Assembly (NCBI GenBank): GCA_910577575.1
Contig: CAJTOG010000002.1
Location: forward strand, 1 to 64,000
DNA length: 64,000 nucleotides
From: an uncultured Ruminococcus sp.
Lineage (GTDB): Bacteria; Bacillota; Clostridia; Oscillospirales; Ruminococcaceae
Direction of reading: 5' to 3'
The notes beneath the pieces are model-generated. The model saw only the letters and a program-made list of their open reading frames with translations, was not told where the DNA came from and did not search any database. Made by a program: the position numbers and the translations under genes. This document shows positions 27,293 to 37,005 of this stretch, one piece after another (within the stretch, counting starts at the first letter, position 1; each line of letters starts with the position of its first letter).

Positions 27293-28012
27293 TTAATCAT
27301 TTGCCGATTCTTTCCATGAATCAGTTAAAATATCAAACTCACTCAGAGGTGAATATTTAATAATAGCTTTGCCGTAAATCTGGTCTTTTTTAATGAGTCC
27401 TACACTCGGAGCACGGCTGTCAGTTGAGTGATTTCTGTTATCTCCCATGACAAAATAATAGCCCTCCGGTACAGTAATAGGATACTGATTTGTAAACGCA
27501 CCTAAATCAGAAGTTGAGCTGCTTTCATTTATGTAAGGTTCCTCAATAGCTTCTCCGTCAATAAAAACATTACCATCACGAATATCGACAGTCTGTCCGC
27601 CGACAGCTATAACTCTTTTAATGATACACTCATTTATAGAAGAGTATTCATCCGGAATATAGGCTTCACCATTATCATCAAGCAGATAATTAACGTCTTT
27701 GTCAATAACAAGAATATCGCCATAGTTAATATCAAAATAAACCGTTGACATGAATACCTTGTCAGTATCGTTCTTTTCTGCACGTACACCCTCATAATTC
27801 TTATTCAGAGTAGGATACATGGAATGTCCTACAATATTTACAGGATGCAAAATATAGGTAAAGGCTAAAATTATTACAAAAACGGTAATCAGAGTTGATT
27901 CGACAATTTCTATAATATCTTTGAAAGAATTTTCCTTTTTATTACTGTTTTCTTTTTCAGAACTGCTTTCCGCACCTGTTTCATTCACGTCGGTTTCTTT
28001 ATTATTGTCCAT
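27293..28012 (-). CDS. lepB: signal peptidase I
   Basis: 239 residues. An acidic, Ser/Asn-rich cytosolic tail (1-35) is followed by one membrane helix (about 37-56). The catalytic pair is Ser64 in GHSMYP and Lys131 in CIIKRVIAVGG, with box E GDNRNHSTDSR. It cleaves Sec and Tat signal peptides, so it would process the secreted dockerin proteins in this window. Confidence 0.96.
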   Translation of the reverse strand: MDNNKETDVNETGAESSSEKENSNKKENSFKDIIEIVESTLITVFVIILAFTYILHPVNIVGHSMYPTLNKNYEGVRAEKNDTDKVFMSTVYFDINYGDILVIDKDVNYLLDDNGEAYIPDEYSSINECIIKRVIAVGGQTVDIRDGNVFIDGEAIEEPYINESSSTSDLGAFTNQYPITVPEGYYFVMGDNRNHSTDSRAPSVGLIKKDQIYGKAIIKYSPLSEFDILTDSWKESAND

Positions 28013-28044
28013 AAAATTACCTCGCAGTTAATATTAATAATAGC

Positions 28045-28065
28045 AAAAAAGGGACACAAAGTCCC
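28045..28065 (-). terminator. terminator-like hairpin between rplS and lepB
   Basis: On the minus strand GGGAC-TTTGT-GTCCC (28061-28065 with 28051-28055) is followed by six T's. It lies between rplS and lepB and probably attenuates downstream expression, setting rplS well above lepB. Confidence 0.7.
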
Positions 28066-28086
28066 TATGCGGAAATAAACTGAACA

Positions 28087-28106
28087 AGCCGGAATAATAA
28101 CCGGCT
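28087..28106 (-). terminator. hairpin after rplS
   Basis: A six-pair stem (28087-28092 with 28101-28106), extendable by outer TGAA/TTCA pairs, just after the rplS stop. It lacks a clear T run. Confidence 0.5.
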
Positions 28107-28123
28107 GATTCAGTCTGAACCGC

Positions 28124-28471
28124 TTACTTGCGAATCTGTTCCTTAACCTTTGCAGCCTTGCCTACTCTGTCTCTGAGGTAATACAGCTTAGCTCTGCGAA
28201 CCTTACCATATCTTACAACCTCAACCTTGTCAACAGCAGGTGAATGAACAGGGAAAACTCTTTCGATACCACAGCCATGAGCAACACGTCTTACAGTGAA
28301 AGTCTCATTGATTCCACCGTGTTTCTTGGCAATAACAGTACCCTCGAAAATCTGGATACGGCTTTTGTCGCCTTCCTTGATACGTACATGAACCTTAACA
28401 GTATCACCAATATTGAACTGCGGAACATTTTCCTTCATACTTGACTGACTGATTAATTTGAGTGCATCCAT
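28124..28471 (-). CDS. rplS: 50S ribosomal protein L19
   Basis: 115 residues, normal length. Conserved segments [23 protein letters not shown] and [10 protein letters not shown] identify L19. It is the first gene of the rplS-lepB-ylqF-rnhB-yraN series. A leader of about 140 bases precedes it. Confidence 0.97.
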   Translation of the reverse strand: MDALKLISQSSMKENVPQFNIGDTVKVHVRIKEGDKSRIQIFEGTVIAKKHGGINETFTVRRVAHGCGIERVFPVHSPAVDKVEVVRYGKVRRAKLYYLRDRVGKAAKVKEQIRK

Positions 28472-28615
28472 TTTTAATTTCCTCCTAAAATTTCCGAATC
28501 TTCTTGCCGGTAATGCAAAACAGCATCAAATAAACAAATATGGCAGAGGACGATTCGATTTAATGTCTTTCGGCATTAATTCTCATCTGCAAAAAACAGA
28601 CGGATTTCAAATGCT
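28472..28615 (-). promoter_or_regulatory. long 5' leader of rplS, possible ribosomal-protein leader RNA
   Basis: About 140 bases separate the promoter from rplS. On the minus strand the leader contains TTAATG/CATTAA closing a short loop (around 28556-28576) and other weak pairings. L19 leaders are known in Firmicutes; I cannot confirm this one by eye. Confidence 0.35.
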
Positions 28616-28620
28616 TTTAT

Positions 28621-28649
28621 ATCATAACATACTTTTCAAGAAAATGCAA
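28621..28649 (-). promoter_or_regulatory. sigma-A promoter of rplS
   Basis: On the minus strand there is TTGCAT (28644-28649), a 17-base spacer and TATGAT (28621-28626). Confidence 0.65.
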
Positions 28650-28655
28650 GTGTTT

Positions 28656-29318
28656 TTAAAAAAATTTTTCATTATTTTCACATAAAATTCCCATACGGCA
28701 GATTTTCTGTGCTTCAAATGGGATTACAGACACTTTTTTCAGTGCTTCAATAAACAAAGTCGGATTATAGTTTGTCTGAGTTCCGGCAGGCAGACGCATA
28801 ATCATATTAACAGAACCGTCAGAAATTTCACATGATACTACTTCCATATCCGGTTTTATGTCAACGGTTTTAATGCCCTTTTTAGTTTTCTTGTCAATCA
28901 GAATTTCAGGACAATTTACAAGCTCCTGAACCGAATCATGCAGTTTTTCCGCATCTTCTGAAACAAGTGAAAAGCTGTATTCTGCTTTGGTTATAGCAGT
29001 AATCTTTTTTATCTGCTCCGCAACAGAGACAACCCGCATACCTTCAGGCATCACAGCATTAAGTTTATTTTTTATCTCATCATATGTAATATTATCATTG
29101 ATTATATTAAAATCCATGATTTCACATCTGCTTTCAAACCCAAGAGACAAAGCGAGTGCAAAACTGTAATAGGGATGTGGATTAAATCCCTCTGTATACC
29201 ATACAGGAAGTTTTGAACGTCTGAAAACCCTTAGCATACAGCGATTCAAATCAAGATGAGATATATATCTGGCTCTGCCTGTTTTTTCAAAAATTGCTCT
29301 TAATCTCAACAAAAACAT
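28656..29318 (-). CDS. TIGR03936-type (DUF2344) radical-SAM-associated protein
   Basis: 220 residues. Recognisable features are YISHLDLNRCMLR near the N-terminus and EGFNPHP. DUF2344 proteins accompany, or are fused to, the TIGR03960 radical-SAM protein encoded just upstream, with a 13-base overlap. Their joint reaction is unknown to me. Confidence 0.85.
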   Translation of the reverse strand: MFLLRLRAIFEKTGRARYISHLDLNRCMLRVFRRSKLPVWYTEGFNPHPYYSFALALSLGFESRCEIMDFNIINDNITYDEIKNKLNAVMPEGMRVVSVAEQIKKITAITKAEYSFSLVSEDAEKLHDSVQELVNCPEILIDKKTKKGIKTVDIKPDMEVVSCEISDGSVNMIMRLPAGTQTNYNPTLFIEALKKVSVIPFEAQKICRMGILCENNEKFF

Positions 29319-31147
29319 TCCCTCCCTACTGCTTTATTTACTCCGCAACCTGAACATCTGAGACGACAGTTAGGTGTTGTAACTGATTTGTGAGCCGTTT
29401 TATTTTCACGGATAAAGAATTCTTTCGTAACAAGATAATCAAGATGGTCCCACGGAAGAATTTCATCATATTCAAAACGTCTGTTCGCATAAAATGACGG
29501 ATTAATTCCGCACTCTTCAAATGCTTCCAACCATTTGTCAAATTTATAATATTCACTCCAACTGTCGAATTTACAGCCCTTTTTCCATGCTGTATAAATT
29601 ACATTACATAATCTCCTGTCGCCTTTTGCAAGTACGGCTTCCAGTAAACTTACATTAGAATCATGATAACTTACTCTGATTTTTTTAGTTTTTACCGAAT
29701 CAAGCAATAATTTCTGTTTGCGTTCGATTTCTTCAGGCGTATCCTGCGGTTCAAACTGAAACGGCGTAAACGGCTTCGGAACAAATGTCGCACAGCTGAC
29801 CGAAATTTGTACCTGTCTGCCTTTCGGACGGTTTTCAATACTGTAGAAAAGGTCAATAATACGCTGTGCAAGTTCTGCAATACCGATTATATCCTCATCT
29901 GTTTCAGTAGGAAGCCCCATCATGAAATAAAGCTTCACACTGCTATAACCGCCCTCAAATGCAACTTTACAGGTATTCATTATTTCTTCTTCGCTTACAT
30001 TCTTGTTGATAACGTCACGTAGTCTTTGAGTTCCACCCTCTGCTGCAAAAGTCAGACCACTTTTGCGTACTTTTTTAATCTTTTCCAGAAGCGATTCAGA
30101 AAAATTATCCACTCTGAGAGACGGCAACGAAAGGTTTACTCTTTCTCCTGCTGTATAGTCAATCAGTTGTGTAAGCATAGAGTCGATTTCCGAATGGTCA
30201 CTTGTACTAAGCGATGCAAGCGATACTTCGTCATAGCCTGTATTTTCACAAAGGCATTTTGTTTCACTGCATATAGTTTCCGGCGATTTTTCACGGAACG
30301 GACGATATATAAATCCTGCTTGACAGAATCTGCATCCACGTATGCATCCACGCAATACCTCTACTGATACTCTGTCGTGAACAATTTCAGTAAACGGAAC
30401 AACAAAATTTTCAGGATAATAAACCTTGTCAAAATCCCTGATGACACGCTTTCTTACCGTTTTCGGAGCGTTGTCTGAAACCTCTAATTTTTCTATGGTA
30501 TTATCAGCTTTATAGCTGAATTTATAAAACTGCGGAACATATATTCCCTCAATCTGTGATGCACGTCTGAGAAAATCAAGTCTGCCTGCTCCCTGCTTTT
30601 TCATTTCATAATATAAATCCATCAATTCAAGATTTACTTCTTCACCCTCGCCCAAAATAAATAAATCAAAAAAATCAGCAATCGGTTCAGGATTGCATAC
30701 ACAAGGTCCGCCGGCAACCACTATCTGTTCAAGCTTGTCTGTTCTATCCTTGGCAAAAATGGGTATTCCTGCCAAATCAAGCATATTGAGAACATTTGTA
30801 TATGAAAGCTCATACTGCATGGTAAATCCTATAAAGTCAAAATTTTTAATCGGGTCAAGTGATTCGAGAGCATAAAGCGGAATTTTATTTTTCCGCATAA
30901 TTTCCTCAAAGTCAATCCCCGGAGCAAAACAGCGTTCACACCAGTAATTCTTTCTTTCATTTATAAGAGAATACAAAATTTTCATGCCCAGATGAGACAT
31001 CCCAATATCATATGTATCAGGAAAGCAGAATGCAAACCGCACATCAACTTCTGATTTATCTTTATTTATACTGCCGACTTCTCCGCCGATATAGCGTGAA
31101 GGCTTCTGAACTTCCAGCAGATGCTTCTCAATTTTATCCCTTAACAT
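29306..31147 (-). CDS. TIGR03960-type B12-binding radical-SAM protein
   Basis: 613 residues. The N-terminal B12-binding-like region (about 30-240) is followed by the radical-SAM core with the iron-sulfur cysteines Cys268, Cys272 and Cys275 in RGCIRGCRFC. A C-terminal tail has more cysteines (CRLRCSGCG and ECFC), which could bind a second cluster. The partner is the DUF2344 protein just downstream; many bacteria encode both as one chain. Substrate unknown. Confidence 0.88.
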   Translation of the reverse strand: MLRDKIEKHLLEVQKPSRYIGGEVGSINKDKSEVDVRFAFCFPDTYDIGMSHLGMKILYSLINERKNYWCERCFAPGIDFEEIMRKNKIPLYALESLDPIKNFDFIGFTMQYELSYTNVLNMLDLAGIPIFAKDRTDKLEQIVVAGGPCVCNPEPIADFFDLFILGEGEEVNLELMDLYYEMKKQGAGRLDFLRRASQIEGIYVPQFYKFSYKADNTIEKLEVSDNAPKTVRKRVIRDFDKVYYPENFVVPFTEIVHDRVSVEVLRGCIRGCRFCQAGFIYRPFREKSPETICSETKCLCENTGYDEVSLASLSTSDHSEIDSMLTQLIDYTAGERVNLSLPSLRVDNFSESLLEKIKKVRKSGLTFAAEGGTQRLRDVINKNVSEEEIMNTCKVAFEGGYSSVKLYFMMGLPTETDEDIIGIAELAQRIIDLFYSIENRPKGRQVQISVSCATFVPKPFTPFQFEPQDTPEEIERKQKLLLDSVKTKKIRVSYHDSNVSLLEAVLAKGDRRLCNVIYTAWKKGCKFDSWSEYYKFDKWLEAFEECGINPSFYANRRFEYDEILPWDHLDYLVTKEFFIRENKTAHKSVTTPNCRLRCSGCGVNKAVGRECFC

Positions 31148-31728
31148 TTATTCCTCCATACAAAGTGTTTTTTTATTTCATTGCTTACATAGTATTCCTT
31201 TTCAATCGGAAGATTTTCAGCAGTGAGATTTTTTTCATCCCTGAGTTTTTTGAGATATTTTACTTTTTCAGTTATATCAGTTATCTTAACTATCCATTCT
31301 TTAATGTATCTGTCAACAGCTCCGCCACGCAGTCCGAGCTGGATAGCTCTTATCTGCTGGGGATTACCATATATATCACGGTCAGGGTCAAACTGACACC
31401 GGACTTCCGAATTTTTAACTTTCATTTTCCATTCATCAAAGGAAATATTCATATTCCTGTCATATGATGAAAGCACAGCATTTTTCAGAATCTCTTCAAA
31501 TCTATCAATACTTATATCAACAGCAAGAATACGTTCCTGATTTTCCTTTTCTGCCCAGCCGGAACGGTACATCATCCATAAAAATGATGATTTAATCCAA
31601 GTCATACGTTCCCTTTTGAATAATTTTCCGAATGTTCCAAGTTTTATCGCCTCATCAGCAATACGGCTGTTATAAGCCTGATACACTCTTATTTCTGAAT
31701 GGTTATAAAATGCATTTATTTTTTTCAT
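31141..31728 (-). CDS. DUF4291 family protein
   Basis: 195 residues from ATG at 31728. This ATG overlaps the cdd stop as ATGA and has GGAGAA upstream; a longer in-frame start at 31860 would lie inside cdd. The family segments RVYQAYN, RMTWIKSSFLWMMYRSGW and QAIQLGLRG-like stretch are present. Function unknown. It overlaps the next gene by seven bases. Confidence 0.85.
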   Translation of the reverse strand: MKKINAFYNHSEIRVYQAYNSRIADEAIKLGTFGKLFKRERMTWIKSSFLWMMYRSGWAEKENQERILAVDISIDRFEEILKNAVLSSYDRNMNISFDEWKMKVKNSEVRCQFDPDRDIYGNPQQIRAIQLGLRGGAVDRYIKEWIVKITDITEKVKYLKKLRDEKNLTAENLPIEKEYYVSNEIKKHFVWRNKC

Positions 31729-32117
31729 TTTATATTTTCTCCGCTGAAACTGTATGGCAGAAAATCTGAAAGCCTGTACACACCGTCCGACAGTATTACC
31801 TGAAAGTCTTTTCCGCAAAACTCGCTGAGTACTTGTAAACAAGCTCCGCATGGTACACATGGTTTTGAAAAATCATCTGTTGAACTTCCGGCAACTGCTA
31901 TTGCTGAAAATTCAGTAATTCCTTCTGATACCGCCTTGAAAACTGCTGTACGTTCAGCACATACAGTCATTGAATATGACGCATTTTCAATATTGCATCC
32001 GGTGAATATACGTCCCTGAGCCGTAAGAAGTGCAGCACCTACACGAAATCCCGAATATTTACTATAGGATTTTTCAGTCGCCTTCACTGCAAAATCAAAC
32101 AATTCATCAAAAATCAT
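31725..32117 (-). CDS. cdd: cytidine deaminase
   Basis: 130 residues. The zinc ligands are Cys53 with catalytic Glu55 in CAER, and Cys90 and Cys93 in PCGAC. It deaminates cytidine and deoxycytidine for pyrimidine salvage. It overlaps both neighbours by four bases. Confidence 0.96.
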   Translation of the reverse strand: MIFDELFDFAVKATEKSYSKYSGFRVGAALLTAQGRIFTGCNIENASYSMTVCAERTAVFKAVSEGITEFSAIAVAGSSTDDFSKPCVPCGACLQVLSEFCGKDFQVILSDGVYRLSDFLPYSFSGENIK

Positions 32118-32326
32118 GATTTGCCCCCATTGTTGCTGACTTTACGTTTTTTCCCATCAGGAGTTACAATATATGTATTCTCAAGCTGTGCCGCAAGGTT
32201 TCCTGTAACTGACTGTCTGTATTCATTTCGGAGCTGAATCTGTTCAATTTTTTCATCATCTGTAAGTCCAACAGTTCTGGATTTTCTTGCAAGCTCATTA
32301 ATTCGGTCAATTTTCTGCTGATTCAT
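32114..32326 (-). CDS. DUF896 family small protein (YnzC-like)
   Basis: 70 residues from ATG at 32326, with AGGTGGG seven bases upstream; an in-frame GTG at 32338 overlaps that site. The family core is IDRINELARKSR with LTDDEKIEQ and the conserved RQSVTGNL. Related Bacillus proteins are LexA-regulated or of unknown role. It is the first gene of the unit ending with the DUF2344 gene. Confidence 0.88.
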   Translation of the reverse strand: MNQQKIDRINELARKSRTVGLTDDEKIEQIQLRNEYRQSVTGNLAAQLENTYIVTPDGKKRKVSNNGGKS

Positions 32327-32363
32327 TTTAAATCCCACCTCTTTTAAGATACTTTACATATAA

Positions 32364-32392
32364 ATTATACAGTAACTGCATGAAAAAGTCAA
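32364..32392 (-). promoter_or_regulatory. sigma-A promoter of the DUF896-cdd unit
   Basis: On the minus strand there is TTGACT (32387-32392), a 17-base spacer and TATAAT (32364-32369). Confidence 0.75.
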
Positions 32393-32412
32393 GAAAATAA
32401 TTTATATAAGAC

Positions 32413-32441
32413 TTTACAAAATAAATTTTTTCTGTTATAAT
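32413..32441 (+). promoter_or_regulatory. sigma-A promoter of lepA
   Basis: TTTACA (32413-32418), 17-base spacer and TATAAT (32436-32441), divergent from the cdd-unit promoter 20 bases away. Confidence 0.7.
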
Positions 32442-32479
32442 TAAGATAATATATATCTTATCTGAAAAGAGGAATCATT

Positions 32480-34282
32480 TTGGCTAATAATAAAATCAGA
32501 AATTTTTGTATTGTTGCACATATAGACCACGGCAAGTCTACTCTTGCCGACCGTATTCTGGAAAAAACTGACACCGTCGCTGTACGTGACATGGAAGAAC
32601 AGCTCCTTGACAATATGGATATTGAACGTGAACGGGGAATTACTATAAAAGCTCGTGCTGTCCGCCTTAAATACACTGCTCAGGACGGTGAGGACTATAT
32701 TTTCAATTTAATCGACACCCCCGGTCATGTTGACTTCAATTATGAAGTTTCACGTTCTCTTGCTGCCTGTGAAGGTGCAATACTGGTTGTCGACGCATCT
32801 CAGGGCATCGAGGCACAGACTTTAGCTAACACCTATCTTGCTATTGAACACGATTTGGAAGTAGTTCCTATTGTCAACAAAATTGACCTGCCATCCGCTG
32901 ACCCTGAACGTGTATGTGCCGAGGTTGAAAACGTTATCGGCATACCTGCAATGGACGCTCCGAGAATCTCCGCAAAAATGGGTACAAACATTGAACAGGT
33001 TCTTGAAAAAATAGTAACTGATATTCCGGCTCCTTCCGGAGACATTGAAAAACCCCTGAAAGCCCTTATTTTTGACAGCTATTATGACTCATACAAGGGA
33101 GTCATAATATATGTCCGCATTAAAGAGGGAACTGTAAAAGTCGGAGACAATATCCGTCTTATGGCTACCGGTGCAGTATTTACTGTCGTTGAAGCAGGAT
33201 TCATGGACGCATCTTCACTTGTAAACAACGGTTCACTTGAAGCCGGTGAAGTAGGATATATTGCAGCGTCTATCAAGAGCATAGGCGATACACGTGTAGG
33301 AGACACTGTAACCAACAATGACTGTCCGTGCGACGAACCCCTGCCCGGCTACAGAAAAGTAAATCCTATGGTATTTTCAGGTATTTATCCTGCCGATGGT
33401 GCAAAATACGGCGATTTGCGTGAAGCACTTGAAAAACTCCAGTTAAATGACGCCTCGCTTTCATTTGAACCCGAAACTTCAATAGCACTCGGTTTTGGTT
33501 TCAGATGCGGATTTCTCGGACTTCTCCATATGGAAATAATTCAGGAACGTCTGGAGCGTGAATACAACCTTGATTTGATTACCACTGCTCCGTCTGTTAT
33601 CTACAAGGTTACTACGACTAATGGCGAAGTACAGTATATTGACAATCCGACAAATTATCCTGACCCCGCACTTATTCAGACTGCGGAAGAACCTATGGTT
33701 AAGGCAAGCATTCTGTCACCGTCCGATTATGTCGGAAATATTATGGAACTCTGTCAGGACAGACGAGGAGTTTTCAAGGATATGAAATATCTTGATGATA
33801 CACGTGTTGAACTGCACTATGAACTTCCGCTAAATGAAATAGTATACGACTTTTTTGATGTTCTGAAATCACGGACAAAGGGCTATGCAAGTTTTGATTA
33901 TGAAATAATGGGCTATGTTCCGTCAAAACTGGTAAAACTTGATATACTCCTTAATGGAGATATAGTTGATGCTCTCTCATTTATTGTACACACTGACAAA
34001 GCATATGGCAGAGCAAGGAAAATTGCTGAAAAACTTAAAGAAAACATTCCACGTCAGCTCTTTGAAGTACCTATTCAGGCAGCTATCGGCGGGAAAATCA
34101 TTGCAAGAGAAACTGTCAAGGCTATGCGTAAAGATGTACTTGCAAAATGCTATGGTGGTGACATTACACGTAAGAAGAAACTTCTTGAAAAGCAAAAGGA
34201 AGGCAAAAAGCGTATGAGACAGCTCGGAACTGTTGAAGTACCTCAAGAAGCTTTCATGAGTGTTCTGAAACTTGATTCATAA
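32480..34282 (+). CDS. lepA: elongation factor 4 (LepA), TTG start
   Basis: 600 residues, normal length. The GTPase motifs are [17 protein letters not shown] and NKIDLP, and the C-terminus has the LepA-specific domain. It starts at TTG with GAGGAA about seven bases upstream; no ATG lies near the family N-terminus. It is the first gene of a unit running to hemW. Confidence 0.97.
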   Translation: MANNKIRNFCIVAHIDHGKSTLADRILEKTDTVAVRDMEEQLLDNMDIERERGITIKARAVRLKYTAQDGEDYIFNLIDTPGHVDFNYEVSRSLAACEGAILVVDASQGIEAQTLANTYLAIEHDLEVVPIVNKIDLPSADPERVCAEVENVIGIPAMDAPRISAKMGTNIEQVLEKIVTDIPAPSGDIEKPLKALIFDSYYDSYKGVIIYVRIKEGTVKVGDNIRLMATGAVFTVVEAGFMDASSLVNNGSLEAGEVGYIAASIKSIGDTRVGDTVTNNDCPCDEPLPGYRKVNPMVFSGIYPADGAKYGDLREALEKLQLNDASLSFEPETSIALGFGFRCGFLGLLHMEIIQERLEREYNLDLITTAPSVIYKVTTTNGEVQYIDNPTNYPDPALIQTAEEPMVKASILSPSDYVGNIMELCQDRRGVFKDMKYLDDTRVELHYELPLNEIVYDFFDVLKSRTKGYASFDYEIMGYVPSKLVKLDILLNGDIVDALSFIVHTDKAYGRARKIAEKLKENIPRQLFEVPIQAAIGGKIIARETVKAMRKDVLAKCYGGDITRKKKLLEKQKEGKKRMRQLGTVEVPQEAFMSVLKLDS

Positions 34283-34292
34283 GGTGAAACCT

Positions 34293-34460
34293 ATGATTTT
34301 CAATAAGAAACTGAAAAGCCTGAAATACAGGAATTTTCGCACGCCTGTAAGAAGAATCGGAAGGACCAGACTTGCAAAAGTACTGACAAAAGAAATGAAA
34401 AAAACTCCGGAAGCAGAATTTACTCCCGAACTTCCGGAACTTAAACCGGAAGGAGACTGA
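34293..34460 (+). CDS. small basic-acidic protein, unknown
   Basis: 55 residues from ATG at 34293, with AAGGTG upstream and ten bases after lepA. The N-terminal half is strongly basic (Lys/Arg/Asn), the C-terminal half acidic and Pro-rich. I recognise no domain. Position between lepA and hemW, with a good ribosome binding site, argues that it is real. Confidence 0.55.
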   Translation: MIFNKKLKSLKYRNFRTPVRRIGRTRLAKVLTKEMKKTPEAEFTPELPELKPEGD

Positions 34461-34461
34461 A

Positions 34462-34818
34462 ATGCACAGTATCTATAATTGTCCGCACTGCGGAAAAAAA
34501 TCGTTCAATCCAATAAAAAAGGCTTTTGCCGGACAGCTTAATTCACCGGGAAAAGTATGTATTGAATGCGGAAGAAAATGCGTAAACGGCAAGGGTGCAA
34601 CTATCTTCAATGCTGTTTATTGCCTGATTGCATTTGCCTGCATAGTGGTTCTGTATATCAATGCACCAAAAGCTATTGGCACTGAGTATGAATGGATTGC
34701 ACATTATGAAATGCTTATAAATATTGGGATTATTGCATCAATTATTATAATTCCCAGATTTGTCAACGCATTTTTCTTCAAACTTGCCCCTGCTATCCGC
34801 ATAGAATCTGTAAAATGA
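34462..34818 (+). CDS. zinc-ribbon membrane protein, unknown
   Basis: 118 residues. CPHC near residue 8 and CIEC near residue 34 form a probable zinc ribbon. Two membrane helices follow (about 55-72 and 85-110). GGAGAC precedes the ATG. It overlaps hemW by four bases (ATGA). No family name is recognised. Confidence 0.65.
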   Translation: MHSIYNCPHCGKKSFNPIKKAFAGQLNSPGKVCIECGRKCVNGKGATIFNAVYCLIAFACIVVLYINAPKAIGTEYEWIAHYEMLINIGIIASIIIIPRFVNAFFFKLAPAIRIESVK

Positions 34819-35909
34819 ACAACACAGGTATCTATATTCATGTACCGTTCTGCGGGAAAAAATGCAGCTACTGTGATTTTTACTCCGTATGCTACAATAA
34901 AAAACAGGCTGAAATGTATTTCAAAGCAGTTATAAGAAATATACGGCACTACGCTGACAAAAATACAACTGTTGATACAATTTATTTAGGCGGCGGCACT
35001 CCCACACTTCTAACATCTGAAAACATTTCCGCATTTATCAATGAAATTGAAAAAAGCTTTAATTTATCTTCTGATGCCGAAATCACAATAGAAGCCAATC
35101 CGAACACGCTTACACCTGAAAAACTTTCTGAAATGCATAAAGCCGGTATAAACAGGCTGTCTATTGGTATACAGTCAATGAATAATAAAGAGCTTGAGTT
35201 TCTGGGCAGAACCCATACGGCAGAACGTGCGAAAAAAGCTGTGATTGACGCAAAAAACGCAGGTTTTAACAATATTTCATGTGATTTGATGATTGCACTT
35301 CCGAATCAGTCAGCGGAAAGCCTGAAAAATTCAATAGATGTTTTAACAAATCTGCCGATACAGCATATTTCAGCATATATATTGAAAATTGAGAATAATA
35401 CACCTTTTGACTGCAATGAAGTAAAAAATATGATGCCTGATGAAGATACAACCGCTGATTTATATATTTATATGACTGAATTATTGAAACAAAATAATTT
35501 CATACAATATGAAGTATCAAATTTTGCAAAATCAGGATTTGAAAGCCGTCATAACTGCCGGTATTGGAAATGTCTTGATTATCTCGGAATAGGTCCGTCT
35601 GCACATTCATGCTATAAAGGAAAAAGATTTGCCGTAAAACCGAATTTACAAGAATTTATAAATTCTCCTGTACAGTCTGTAGAAATTACTGATAATAATC
35701 CATGCGGATTTGAGGAATATGCAATGCTCCGGCTCAGGCTTTCAGAAGGTTTGAATCTGAACGATGTTGAATCTCACAGGAACAGGCTTATCAAAAAAAT
35801 TCCCCCGCTTATAAAAGCAGGGTATATTGATTTCAATGGAGAAAATGTTTCACTTACTGAAAAAGGATTTTTAATGTCAAATTCCGTTATAGAATATCTG
35901 ATATTTTAA
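34815..35909 (+). CDS. hemW: HemW-type radical-SAM heme chaperone
   Basis: 364 residues. The cluster cysteines are Cys13, Cys17 and Cys20 in CGKKCSYC, with GGGTPT and the HemW family segment RLSIGIQSMN. Formerly annotated as oxygen-independent coproporphyrinogen oxidase, HemW-type proteins bind and transfer heme. A terminator overlaps the adjacent end of sigF. The 3' ends of hemW and sigF overlap by four bases. Confidence 0.92.
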   Translation: MNNTGIYIHVPFCGKKCSYCDFYSVCYNKKQAEMYFKAVIRNIRHYADKNTTVDTIYLGGGTPTLLTSENISAFINEIEKSFNLSSDAEITIEANPNTLTPEKLSEMHKAGINRLSIGIQSMNNKELEFLGRTHTAERAKKAVIDAKNAGFNNISCDLMIALPNQSAESLKNSIDVLTNLPIQHISAYILKIENNTPFDCNEVKNMMPDEDTTADLYIYMTELLKQNNFIQYEVSNFAKSGFESRHNCRYWKCLDYLGIGPSAHSCYKGKRFAVKPNLQEFINSPVQSVEITDNNPCGFEEYAMLRLRLSEGLNLNDVESHRNRLIKKIPPLIKAGYIDFNGENVSLTEKGFLMSNSVIEYLIF

Positions 35910-36565
35910 CCCAAAAGCTCCTTACGCATCTGTGCAAGGAGCTTTTTTTCCTGCCTTGATACCTGAACCTGTGTAAGACCCAGAATTTTAGCCGTTCCCG
36001 ACTGAGTCAGATTTTTAAAATATCTCAGCTCAAGAAGCATTCTGTCTTTTTCCGGAAGTGCAAGCATTATCTGTCGGAGTGCAAGCAAATCAACTATTGC
36101 CTCATCAGGTGCTTCAACAGGTATATCAAGCTGACCTTCATCATCATCTGATGCAGTAAGTGAAAGCAATGGCTGTGACGCACATAAAGCCTCTGATATA
36201 TCCGATTCCGATTCGCCCGTTATCTCCGCAAGTTCGCTGACAGTCGGCTCCCTGCCGTTTTTCTGTGCAAACTCAGAACATATTTTCTGAAGCTTCATTG
36301 ACAAATCCTTCAGACTCCGGCTTACGTGTACACTTCCTCCGTCACGGAAAAGACGTTTTATTTCACCCAAAATCACAGGTACAGCATATGTGGAAAATTT
36401 TACTCCCCTGTTCATATCAAAGGCTTTTACTGCTTTAAGAAGTCCGAGACAGCCGGCAGAATATAAATCTTCATAGTCGATTCCCCGTCCCCTGAATTTA
36501 TTGGCACAAAGATGAACAAGACCCAAGTTTTCCTCTGCCAATGGCTGTTTAAGCTCAGCTGCCAT
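35906..36565 (-). CDS. sigF: RNA polymerase sporulation sigma factor SigF
   Basis: 219 residues. Region 2 is DYEDLYSAGCLGLLKAVKAFD followed by FSTYAVPVILGEIKR, split here to stay short; region 4 includes LRYFKNLTQSGTAKILG. Gene order downstream of spoIIAB identifies sigma-F and not sigma-G. It drives early forespore transcription. It overlaps spoIIAB by 11 bases, and its 3' end carries the hemW terminator in antisense. Confidence 0.94.
   Translation of the reverse strand: MAAELKQPLAEENLGLVHLCANKFRGRGIDYEDLYSAGCLGLLKAVKAFDMNRGVKFSTYAVPVILGEIKRLFRDGGSVHVSRSLKDLSMKLQKICSEFAQKNGREPTVSELAEITGESESDISEALCASQPLLSLTASDDDEGQLDIPVEAPDEAIVDLLALRQIMLALPEKDRMLLELRYFKNLTQSGTAKILGLTQVQVSRQEKKLLAQMRKELLG
35916..35949 (+). 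terminator. hemW terminator embedded in the sigF coding end
   Basis: An eight-pair stem (35916-35923 with 35936-35943) followed by seven T's on the plus strand. The whole element lies within the last codons of sigF. Confidence 0.8.
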
Positions 36566-36992
36566 GAATACTCAGCCTCTTTCTCATTGTTACAGTAGTA
36601 CCTCTGCCGACTTTGCTTGTGACTGAAAGCCTGTCCATAAAAGATTCCATTACAGAAAATCCAAGTCCCGAACGTTCTTCTTCGGGAGCAGTAGTAAACA
36701 AAGGTTCCATAGCTTGTTTTATGTCAGGTATTCCGCAGCCGTTATCTTTTACTTTTATGTATATTTCACGGTTTGGCATAAGTCTTACAGTAATTTCAAT
36801 TTTGCCCTGTGTATTTCTGTAACCATGTACAATGCAGTTGGTAACTGCTTCTGAAACTGCTGTACGTATATCAGCAAGTTCTTCAACCGTAGGGTCTGCC
36901 TGTATTATAAAGGAAGACACTGCCGCCCTTGCCGCACTTTCATTTACTGAAAGCGAAGGCATACTGAATTTTATTTCGTTCAATATTTCCAT
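36555..36992 (-). CDS. spoIIAB: anti-sigma-F factor SpoIIAB
   Basis: 145 residues. The GHKL kinase motifs are AVSEAVTN (N box), DNGCGIPD (G1) and SGLGFSVMESFMD (G2). It holds SigF inactive and phosphorylates SpoIIAA. Length is typical. It lies 13 bases after spoIIAA. Confidence 0.96.
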   Translation of the reverse strand: MEILNEIKFSMPSLSVNESAARAAVSSFIIQADPTVEELADIRTAVSEAVTNCIVHGYRNTQGKIEITVRLMPNREIYIKVKDNGCGIPDIKQAMEPLFTTAPEEERSGLGFSVMESFMDRLSVTSKVGRGTTVTMRKRLSIHGS

Positions 36993-37005
36993 ATATTTCC
37001 TCCGA

